Positions 49,118 through 61,100 of a stretch of DNA of 64,000 nt are shown piece after piece. Made by a program: the position numbers and the translations under genes. Every line of letters begins with the position of its first letter. The stretch's first letter is position 1. The notes beneath the pieces are model-generated. The model was not told the DNA's origin, searched no databases, and was given only the letters and a program-made list of their open reading frames with translations. This stretch comes from Cyclina sinensis (taxonomy: Eukaryota; Mollusca; Bivalvia; Venerida; Veneridae). The DNA is taken from NCBI GenBank assembly GCA_012932295.1, contig JAAONU010000006.1, forward strand, positions 28,608,882-28,672,881, in the 5' to 3' direction.

Positions 49118-52100
49118 ACCCACAAGTATGTATACATTCCTATCAATTACCCAATAATACAGATCATGTAAAAACTGCAGACGAAAGTTTCTGTTGTTAA
49201 ATGTCATAGTATTTGGCAAATCAACATGACTAAGATACCTAATCATACCCAGGTTTCCACTCAAATCACCATAAAATCGATTGCCTTGAATCAAAATGGA
49301 ATCAATTTCTTGCGGCGAAAATTCGGGTCGATTTAGATATTCATGGTTAAAAAATGCCAGAAGTGCAATCCGGGCCATAGCTGTGCATTAAAAATATGGC
49401 AACCTTGATGCATAATTCCTAAAAGACCTCTTACCATCTTGACTCTAAGCTGCTGCAGCTCCAAAAAGTGGCGGGATATTGAAATCACGTGACTGTCTCG
49501 ACCAATTGTAAAATATATATAGACTGTTTCTAGTCTTTCATCGCGCTGACCTCAGGAACCAAACACCAAAAAACAAAGTGCGTGATTAATTAACGTAAGA
49601 ACGTACGAAAACAAATATAATAATAATGTCATAATAACAGTTTGTAATAAGTAATGGTTAAGGTTTATTTATTATCTAAAATATTTTTTATAAATAATTT
49701 GTAAAAAGTGCAATTTATTGTTGAATATGTTTGCATTTCATTTCATTTCCTGAAAAATTCTCCAGTTCGCTCAAACTCCGCGCACCGGTTATGCTACACT
49801 CAGTTCGCTATTCATAACTAATCGCGACATGAATGACAGTCAATAACAACAACAACTACCCTTTCACAAAATCTGAACTCATTCCATAAAGGCCGTCGCG
49901 CTTCGGCACGGACGCCAATCATTTTTATTCATAATACAGTTCTGAGCAATTAGGCAAAATATGGCAGAGGTGTGCCATGTACAAAAGTAGTCTTGGAGAA
50001 ATTGAGAACACCCAGTTTCATTCAGTAATTATGCTTAAAGTCTTTTTAAAAAAAAATAGGAATGTCATTGAATACCAGATTTAGTACTTCATGAGTACTC
50101 AAAAATGTTTTAGATCACTAGAACTAATTGGCTCAAGTAAAATCTTCATAATTTTTGTTTTCAGGAATATTTGGTCCAAACAGATGAAGTTTATCAGTAC
50201 TAGAGAAGCACTAAAGTACAGATATTTTATTGCTCAGCTAATCCAGTCAGAGGACCATGAAGAGAAAAGTACCTTTGTGACACAATGGGAGACAAATATA
50301 CAGCCGAGAAAAATCTCTCTGCATGGTAGGTGGAGTTACTGGCTGATGGTTAAGTATTACTAGAAGACACAGGTCAAGGTCACTTGTTTGGTCAAGTTAA
50401 ATGTGTCTAAAGGTCAAAGGTAAAGGTCACAAATATATAGACTGACAATTAGGTATGTCTGGAAGTCAGAGATCTAATTGTCATTTTGATATATGAACAT
50501 TTGAATGTCAGTGTCAGTATTTTGGTTAACAGACTTTACATTATACTTCCTGGAATTATATCCCTTGGGTCACTATATGCCCCAGGGGTCACTTTTCATA
50601 AAGACGAAAAAAATAAAAATCTTTTCTCCAAAACCATAGATTCCTGAAGTCTAGATATTTTGTGTGAAGCAGTGCTCAGGAAACTAATAAAATTGTTATA
50701 TTATGTCCCTGGGGTCTCAGGGCGTTTTTTTCACAGATAGAGGAAGGGGCCCTTCCATTAAATTTGGAGGAAAATAACACGGTAATGGTATTTTTGCAAA
50801 AGGGGAAGAAAAAGCTTGTTGTAAATTGAACTACAGTGGAAAACTGCATGATTTTAAAGAATTTTCCTGTAGGGAAGATGACTGTAAATGGCCCCTGCAA
50901 TAGAAGGAAGAAAAGCCCTGGGTCTCTATTGTCTCTGCCTCTTGGGATACTGCTGGCTCACCTGAGGGGTCATGTTTTGCACAGACATAATTAAAGAGGA
51001 AATTTTTTAAGTTCTTCTTGTATGTAATCACATGGCCCATAGTTCAGAAATATGTTATGAAACATTGTCTAGTAGACCTCTACCAAGATTGTTCAAACTA
51101 CATCTCTGTGGTCAGTTTTGTTTCTACCTAGATGGTAAGATGTTTTACATAGACTTGTGCAGGCAAACTCTACAGATTTCTTTTAAAAAACTGCAGGTCT
51201 GAGGTTTTTAGCTCACCTGTGCACGTAGTGAACATTAGGTGAGGTATTGTGATCAGTCAATGTCCGTCGTCAGTCGTTGGTGCGTGCGTGCGTCCGTAAA
51301 CTTTTGTTTTAAAGAACATCTCCTCCTAAACCACTGGGCCAATTTCAACAAAACTTCACAGAAATGTTCCTTGCATGAAGCTCTACCAAAATTGTTCAAA
51401 GAATTTGATTCCATGCCGAACTCTGGTTGCCATGGCAACCAAAAGGAAAATCTTTAAAAATCTTCTTGTCTAAAACCATAAGGCCTAGAGCTTTGATATT
51501 TGGTATGTAGCATCACCTAGTGGTCCTCTACCAAGATTGTTCAAATTATGGCGCTTGGGTCAAAAACGGCCCGCCCCAGGGGTTGCCCATTTTACATAGT
51601 TATATAGGGAAAATCTTATAAAATCTTCTTGTCAGAATCTGTCAGGCCTAGAGATTTTGATATTTTGCATGTATCATTGGGTAGAGGTCCTCTACAAAGA
51701 TTGTTCAAATTATGCTCCTGGGTTCAAAATTCGCCCCGCCCCAGGGGTTTGTTGTTTTGTCTATATGTTTATAGTAAATTCTTAAAAAATCTTTTTCTCT
51801 AGAAAAATTAGGCTTAGAGCTTAACTTTTTGGCATGTAGCATTACCTTGTGGACCTCTACCAAGGTTGTTCAAATCATGACCCCTTGGGTCAAATTGGCC
51901 TCACCCCGGGGCTTATCAGTTTTACACAGAAATATATAGTAGAATCTTCAAAAAATCTTCTTCTCTAGAACCATAAGGCATAGAGCTTAGATTTTTTGCA
52001 TGTAACATTACTTTGTGGACCTCTACCAAAGTTGGTCAAATTATGGCCCTGGGGTCAAAATTGGCCCCACCCCAGAGGTCAGGGGTTTTCCTTATATGTA

Positions 52101-55100
52101 CATAGCAAAAACTTCAAAAATCTTCTTGTCTGAAACCGCAAAAGTTAGGGCTAAGATATTTTGCATGATACATTGTCTAGTTTATATGTTGGCCCCGGGG
52201 TCAAAATTGGCCCCGCCCCGGGGGCCCTTAATGTGTAAAAAAGGCAGTCTTTAAAACTCTTCTTACTGGAAACCTCAATGCCTACAGCTTAGATATTTGG
52301 TATGCAGCATTGTCTAGTGGATATCTATCAAGTTTGTTCAAATTATGTCCCCCGGTCAAATTGGGCCATGCCCCAGGGTTCTCTTGGTTTACACATAGTT
52401 ATATAGGAAAAACATGAAAAATCATTTTTCTCCGAAACTAAAAGGACTAGACCTAAGATATTTGGTGTGGAGTATTGTGTTGAGAACCATTACCAGTATT
52501 GTTTATATGTTGGCCCCGGGGTCAAAATTGGCCCCGCCCCGGGGGCCCTTTATATGTAAAAAAGGCAATCTTTAAAAATCTTCTTACTGGAAACCTCAAT
52601 GCCTACAGCTTAGGTATTTGGTATGCAGCATTGTCTAGTGGACCTCTACCTAATTTGTTTGAAAAATTTCCCTGGGGTCACTATTGGCCCCGCCCGAGGG
52701 GTCATAAGTTTTAAATAGCAGTATAGAAGAAAATCTTTAAAAATCTTCTTTTCTGAAAAAGGCCTAGAATTTTAAAATTTGGCATGAAGCAAGCTTTATT
52801 AAGCTTTTTGAAATTATTAGATTAGGTTAAAGGTCATGGAGGCTAAAAATAGATTTATCTACTGTACCTCATAGAGCCTTCATTTAAAGACCAATATCTT
52901 TGATATTCAGTATATAGGTTCCTTGCATGAATGTCTACCCATGGGTAGGGTTTAAGGTCACTGGGTCAAGGTCAAGGTCACCATAGCTTATAATAGATAT
53001 TTCTACTTTCTGTCATAGAGCCTTTATTTATTGACTGATATTTTACATATTTGGTTTGTAGGCACTTACATATTTTCAATTAAAAAATGAAATACTGCTT
53101 GCAGCAAAGCTACAGCCAAAGTACTCAGGTGAGCGATCCATGGCCATCATGGCCCTCTTGTTTGAAATTTGGTATGTAGTATAAGTACAGTACTGAGATT
53201 GTTCAAATTACATGTTTGTACCTCTTAAGTCATTATTGGCTCCTGTATCAGGTGTAACTTGTTTTACTCAAAATATAGTCTAAAAGTCAGGAAATTATTT
53301 TTATACACCCGAAAAGAAGTTTGGAGGGTATTTAGGAGTCACCAGGTGGTTGGTCGGTCAGTCGGGCTGTCAAGTCGGGCGGTCGGTCTGTCTGTTCCTT
53401 GTCGGGAGCATAACTTAAAAACTAATGGTTGGAATTCAGTGCAACTTCATACAATGGTCAAGCACAATGAGAGCCAGTGCAGTGTTCAAGAAACATAACT
53501 CCATCTTCACTATTTGTATTTATTGCCCTTTACTGATTTCCTTTGTCCTGAGCATAACTTGAAAACTTACTGTTAGAATTCAGTGCAACTTCATACAATG
53601 GAAAAGCACAATGAGAGGAGGTTTAGAGTTCAAGAATCATAACTCCATCTTCACTGTTTACAGAGTTGTCGTCCTTTGTTAGTTTTCCTTGTCCGGAGCA
53701 TAACTTGAAAACTACTAGTTGGAATTTAATGCAACATCATACGATGGTCAAGCTTAATGACAGGAAGTGCAATGTGTAAGAGCCATAACACCATCTTCAC
53801 TATTTGCAGAGTTATTGCCCTTTATTTATATTCCTTGTCTGGAGCATAACTTGAAAACTACTGATTGGAATTCATTGCAACATCATACAATGGTCAAGCA
53901 CAATGAGAGGAAGTGCAGTGTCCAAGAATCATAACTCCATGTTCACTATTTGCAGAGTTATTTCCCTTTGTTAGTTTTCCTTGTCCAGAGCATTACTTGA
54001 AAACTACTTGTTGGAATTCAGTGCTACTTCATACAATGGTCAAGCTTAATGACAGGAATTGCTGTGAACAAGAGCAATTACTCCATCTTCAGTATTTGCA
54101 GAGATATTGCTTTTTGTCCATTTTCCTTGTTCAGAGCAAAACTTGAAAACTACTGGTTGGAATTCAGTGCAACTTGATACAGTGGTCAAGCACAATGAGA
54201 GCAAGTGCAGAGTTAAAAAAAAAATCTCTATCTTTGCTATTTGCAGATTTATTGCCCTTTATTTGTTTTCCTTGTCTGGAGCATAACTTGAAAACTACTA
54301 GTTGGAATTCAATACAACTTCATAAAATGGTCAAGCTTAATTACAAGAAGTGCTTTGTAAAAGAGCCATAACTCATTTTCAGTATTTGCAGAGTTATTGC
54401 CCTTTATTTGTTTTCCTTGTCTAGGGCATAACATGAAAACTACTGGTTGGAATTCAGTGCAACATTATTTGATGGTCAAGCACAATGAGAGAAGTGCAGT
54501 TTCCAAGAATCATAACTCCATCTTCACTATTTGCAGAGTCATTTCCCTTTGTTAGTTTTCCTTGTCCAGAGCATTACTTGAAAACTACTGTTTGGAATTC
54601 AGTGCTCTTCATACAATGGCCAAGCTTAATGACAGGAAGTGCTGTGTACAAGAGCCATAACTCCATCTTAAGTAATTGCTGAGTTATTGCTTTTTGTCCT
54701 TTTTCCTTGTCTGGAACATAACTTGAAAACTACTGGTTGGAATTCATTGAAACTTGATACAGTGGTAAAGCAAAATGAGAGGAATTGCAGTGTTCAAGAA
54801 TCATAACTCCATCTTCACTATTTGCCTTGTTATTGCCCTTTATTAGTTTTCCTTGTCTCGAGCGTAACTTAAAAACTACTGGTTGGAATTCAGTGCAACT
54901 TCATACAATTGTCAAGCTGAATGACAGGAAGTGCTTTGTACAAGAGCCATAACTCATCTTCGGTATATGCAGAGTTATTGCCCTTTATTTGTTTTCCTTG
55001 TCTGGAGCATAACTTGAAAACTACTGATTGGAATTCAGTGCAAGCTCATACGATGGTCAAGTACAATTTGAGGAATTGCAGTGTCCAAGATTCATAACTC

Positions 55101-58100
55101 CATCTTTACTATCTGCAGAGTTATTTCATATTGTTAGTTTTCCTTGTCCAGAGCATAACTTGAAAACTACTGGTTGGAACTCAGTGCACCTTTATACAGT
55201 AGTCAAGTACAATGGCAGGTACATGTAGTTCTGTGTACAAGAGCTATTACTCTATCTTCACTATTTGCACAGTTGCTGCCCTTTGTTTGTTTTCGTTGTC
55301 CGGAACAGAACTTGAAAACTACTGGTTAGAATTCATTGCAACTTCATACAGTGGTTAAGCCTAATGACAGGAAGTGCACTTTACAAAAGCCATAAGTCCA
55401 TTTTTACTATTTGCAGAGTTATTGCCCTTTGTTTTTTTTTGTCTGAAGCATAACTTGAGAACTACTGGTTGTAATTCAATGCAGCTTCATACAATGGTCA
55501 AGCACAATGATAGGAAATGCAGTGTACAAGAACCACAACTATCTTTAATTGCCCACAACCATTACTCTTATTTCATTTCTTTTACAAAGTATTCTTTTAC
55601 TAATAACTTCCTCAGTTCTGAAGCAGTCTTGTGGGGGCATTAATCACATTCAGTGATAGCTCTAGTTTATTATACTGTTGAGAAGATTACTGAAAGATGT
55701 GCATGTTATTACACAGTACTAGCTATCTGTCTATCTCTGTACACTTCACATTCATTGCAATGTTGACAGGAAAGTTGCTTGTAACGGTAGTGTTGTAAAT
55801 ATGTGTGGTAATTTACTCTGTATAAAATGTCACATCATTGCAATAAATGTCAAACTTAACTGCAGATTACCAGGAAGATGCATTCAAGAGTTTTTTTATA
55901 TGTACAGTGTTACCTCTCTAATCTGAAGTGATCCAGACCATTAGAAAAGTTTGGATTAGAATTGTCACATGTGTAGACACATGTTAAGAATTATATTTCA
56001 TCACTGTATTTCTAAACATACAGTTGAATTCTATTTATTATAATGTAATGAACTATTAAATAACAAATTCTTAAATTTTTGTATAATGTAAAACTGCTAC
56101 AGACAGATAAATTTAAATAGGTAAATGATCAAAGAGGGACATTCCTGATAACAAATAATCTCCCTTACTCAGATAACATCAAAGGTAGACCAAATTGCAC
56201 ATAGGTCCTACAGTTGGAATCCTCTAACTTTATCCTTGTTTCTCTTTTTGATAGTATTGACACTTAGTTGTGAAAATTGTCACTTATATATTAAATAAAA
56301 AGTTAAGATTATCAAAAAACAAAGATAATGGCGTTAACAAAACATGTTGCTAAACTAAATGTGTAATCTGACTACCATTGTTACAAATAATTAGGCTTAA
56401 TTATCACGATACCAAAAGAAGAAAATAGCACTGAAAGCAGAGGAATCCAAATGGAAGGACCTATGTAATATCAGAGAGTATTCAAGGTAGATAATCCACA
56501 TATGTCCCCCATTCTTAGCCTGTTTGAAGTGCAACATAATGGTTCTCTCTTGACATAAATAGCAGACTTACTTAACTTTTTTCTTGCAGACTTCGGGAAG
56601 AATAAAGACTCAAGTGTTGAAGCCATATTTGGAGAGTATGGTAAGTAAGCGTTGTATTTTGGTTATTAATCTTGAGACAGTCTATCTTGAGACTCTTGTC
56701 TGAAGACAGCCTCAACCTTCTTTTCACAAAATCAGCAAATAGTATTTGAACTAGCAAAAACAAAACAAACAAAAAAACAAGGTTAGAATCTGATGCATTT
56801 TGATCTCTTGAACTCACAGACTACCTAAACAGAGAGTTTTTAGTCATGTTTTCTTTTTGAAGACAGGAATATGTCCATGCTTCAGACTCTATCATATCAG
56901 TACAACTTTATGCATTAACTTACTGTGAGATTTTGGTATCACCCTGTGTCCATCATGCATTGTAAGTCATCAGTTTCTGCTTTACACAGCATCTCTTCCT
57001 AAAACCACTAAGTCTTTGCTTTCCTTGCATTAAGCTCTAGCAGTTAAAGGTTCCATTCCTTAGAGAACTCTGGTTGCTATGGCAACTAGAATGGGAAACT
57101 TCAAATTCTTGTCTAAAACCTCCAGAGCTGTAAGTTTGCTGTGTAACATTTTCTATAGGTCCTCTAACAAGACTTCTTAAATCAATTTAATTTCCCTGGA
57201 GCCACTGTTGGGTCTGTCAGAAAGGTCAAATGTTTTACATTGAAATATATAGGAAACTCTTCAGAAACTCTGAAATCACAAAGTTCAAAGATCTTAAATT
57301 TTGCCTGAAACATTGCCTAATAGGACTTTTATTGCCAAGATTATTCAAACTGAGTCGCTGGGGTCTTTTTTGGCTTCATCCCAGATACCAGATATTAAAC
57401 ATGACTTACATAGATAAAGTCTTTAAGAATCATCTTGTCAGAAACCATAAGGCTCAGCCTTGGCCCTCATGTTTAAAATGGTAATGCTTTAATTTCCACT
57501 TCTGTAAAATTCTAAAATATATATATTCATTAGGAATAACACAAATCTGTTAAAAAGAATTTCCAGTTCGGTTCCTGCTTATTTCTTTTCTTTATTGTAG
57601 GGATGCCATCAGGTTAATCAATACGGGCACCAACAATCATTTTCCTGCAGGTTTTCAATTATTCTAAGAGTAAATGAAAACAAAAACAGATTTGTCAAAA
57701 CTTGTTTTAAGATTGTCATTTCAGCTTTATTAGACATTTAAAACCATAGAATAAATAATCAGCTGACACTTTCTCCTTTGTTGTATTATACACAGTATGT
57801 CAAGTTTAGCCTTCTTACAGCACCCATGACGATGGGTGGAGTCAGGTGATTGGAGACATATCTTTTTCATTTTAAAAACAAAATTTAATCTAGTTTACAT
57901 TTTTAATTGTTGAGAATTTGTAAAGATAGTCTATTAAACTTCTGTTATACACATAACTAAATGATGTCATCCAAAATGAATTTAGAATGACAAATCAGAT
58001 ACATGTAACCTGAGTTTGTAACGCATCATCACATTTTGCCTACAAACTGTTCTACAAATCAATCCATGTCCTTTATACATCAGTGATTATTTCTCTTCAG

Positions 58101-61100
58101 AGGTCTCGGAAGTAAATAAGAACTAATTTATGAAGTTGGAAATCTGATCAATTATCAAAGCTTAAAGGATATATTTGAAGTTGTGCAAGTTACCAGGCTA
58201 GCATCAATAAAAGAGTAAAATCCAACTACCCATTTTTATGCCCCCACAAAGTGGGGAGCATATAGCGTTGCACTTGTCCGTCCGTCCGTTCGTACGTCTG
58301 TCTGTGCGTACGTCTGTCCGTACGTCCCGAAATCTTGTGAACGCAACTCCTCTTAAACCGGATGGCAGATTTTGCTTAAACTTCCAGGGATGAACAACCT
58401 TAATGTGTAGATGGTAGTAAAGGAAGGAATTTTTGCTGCGACCAAATTAAACAGAATTATTGCCCTTTGTTGATTTTTTCACTAGAAATTTTGTAAACGC
58501 AACTCCTCTTAAACCGGATGGCAGATTTTGCTTAAACTTCCAGGGATGAACAACCTTAATGTGTAGATGGTAGTAAAGGAAGGAATTTTTGCTGCGACCA
58601 AATTTAACAGAATTATGGCCCTTTGTTGATTTTTTCACTATATACCATATAGAAATTTTGTGAACGCAACTCCTCTTAAACCGGATGGCAGATTTTGCTT
58701 AAACTTCCAGGGATGAACAGCTTTAATGTGTAGATGGTAGTAAAGGAAGGAATTTTTGCTGTGACCATATTTAACAGAATTATGGCCCTTTGTTGATTTT
58801 TTCACTATATACCATATAAATAATTGAACATATAAATTTTACATTTGTAATTTAATTTAACATGTACATAAGGTTACCTGTAGATCATTTTAGGTATATG
58901 TACAGAAAAAATCTTACATACAGGATATACATGCTCTTGTTTATGAGCACTTATGCATAGTGGGGGCATCCGTGTCCTATGGACACAGTTCTAGTTTTGT
59001 ACTCAGTATGTTAGTTACTGATAGATAATGGGACTTTTATTTTGCAGATAATCAACACCACGTGACAAGAGGCTGGTTGATCGACCAATCACAAATCAAT
59101 ATACGTTTCCATGGAAACCCAATCAGGATGTGGAATGCCAAGTACAGGAACCAAACATTTAGCATAAAGTGTACACCAATAGACCATCGCTATAGAGATG
59201 TAAGTATTGGGATCCAGTAAATTTCCTCCATTGACATTTCAAATTCTGCTTCTTCTTCCCCCATAATTACTCTGAAAATGTAGATAGTTTCTCTCCCATG
59301 ATTTTCTTAAGCAGGTGAAAGGAGTTGGAGAGGATTGTCTGTCTTTTTTGTAAGCATAGGAGGGGTTTTGTTTGTGAGATTTATTTTAGCGAAATATTAG
59401 GAGACAGAAAATGAATCTATATGATTGTTCAGGTTTTGTGTACATCTTCTATCATTAATTTTTTCCATAGAGTCACAAAGAAAGTCTGCATGAATACTTC
59501 AGTCTAGGATTCTTTTGTCTAGCTGTTAGCTAATAACATGTTATGTGTAGTGTATGTATCAGATACTAATGAAGTAATTCAAAAGTGATTCAGAACTACA
59601 GTATAAATTTGACAAATCGAAGTTCACTGGACTGTCAGTTAAACTTCAGTATATTGAGACTTGGAATCATGCATGGTTTGTTACACACTGGAAGTTGCAG
59701 CATTCAGTTTGCCAGGAGTTACGTGTGTGGCAGCATTGTAGTGGCATTCTTAAATATTTGTTGTACCTCAGTATTTTTGGAAAATCAGTGTTACATGAAA
59801 TCCTTTTTTTTACACAGCATTTAGTTCTGATAATGTTTATGTGATAAGTTTTTGTTGAACACTTAACTAGAAAAGTCATTATTCTGTCATTTATATTCAC
59901 AAAATGCAAACAAACTAAAAAAAGTAAAGGTTATACAGGAACATAAATTTACATTCATGAGTACATTTATAATGTAACTTGGATATAATATTTACATGCA
60001 CAGTAATTCTTTGACCTTTGAGACAGGAAAATTACTTCAATACATTGAAAGCTTCAGCTCATAAAACTTTGATTCGTTTGTAGATTTTCATTGAGATTTA
60101 TTTGGAAAAAAATTGAGACTTCAGAAAAGCTTTGCTATATTGAGTTATTTGATTAAGTTTGATACATACAAGTTATACTGTATATAAGAGATAAACAGAC
60201 ATTAAAGAGATAGCAAGGCCTTTGAATTATATGGCTGACACTGTACCATTGATTTATTTTAAGCAGAGACAAATGTCTAAATCTCCTGCTGTCATATTTC
60301 AGGAGCATACAGATGAGGATGGAGAACAGTTACCACAGGCTGCCAACACTATTGTTAAAGTATCAGTAAGTGTCATTTACAGGGCTCGAATTTAATTTTT
60401 TGGCCACTTGCAAAATTTTGCTAGTGCCTAAAATTTTAGCTCGCAAAATTTAATCTTTATTCGCAAATTTTTCTTGGTTTTGGCAGCCATCTAGATGCTA
60501 AAAGAAGCTTGTAATTTTGAGTTTGGCAGCCATCTTCAATGTACAGAAAAATTATCTGACTGCATCAACTTACCAAAAAACATTTGCTTGGAACGATCTG
60601 TTAATTGTGTATGGGGGTGCATATTGAAAATTTACTAACTGAATGGCGAAATATGCAGACCAAGATCAGACTGCACAGATGTGCAGGCAGATCTTAATCT
60701 GCATTTGTCGCAAAGGCAGAGTCAGTTGCCTCCAGCAGGGTAACGGTTTAGTACAAAAAATTTATTCCTATAATGAACCGGTTCATTTGAAAGAGTTAAG
60801 TTTCTTTAATTGAACTTCTGTGGTTTTCATTGATCTGAATAATGCAGAGAGTAATCATGATTAGGTATCATTTTCTGTTAGTGTAATTTTTAGCTCACCT
60901 TAGTACAAAGTGCTCAGGGTAAGCTTTTCTGATCAGTCTTTGTCCATCATCTGTCCATCCGTCATTAACTTTTCATTCAAACGACATCTCCTCTTAAAAC
61001 AATGGGCCAAATTTAATGAAACTTGCCTGGGATGTTCCTTGCATGAAGCTCTACCAAGATTGTTCAGATGGTTCTTGTCCATTGCATTTCTGATTCACTG

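Larger units (their letters stand above)
43717..50164 (+). other. GPCPD1 intron 1 (6.4 kb)
   Basis: A GTAAGT donor and TTTTGTTTTCAG acceptor. It holds a tRNA-like segment (44064), a SINE (44945), a Tc1 element (45157), a pearl-like head (46692), an inverted dispersed repeat (47498) and a transposon-type ORF (49082). 47101-47497, 47909-49081 and 49379-50164 contain nothing else I could name, except a possible minus-strand pearl-like end near 48225 (ACAAGAGCTG). Confidence 0.7.

Noticed and set aside
48844..49200. 118-residue plus-strand ORF with a poly-Lys run
   Set aside because: The run is a 30-base poly(A) tract and the rest shows no domain or codon signal.
53259..55643. series of 65-89-residue plus-strand ORFs
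   Set aside because: They are the same 146-bp unit translated repeatedly with different breaks.
58447..58638. 63-residue minus-strand ORF with an internal repeat
   Set aside because: It is antisense to the 156-167-bp units of the family-4 element.
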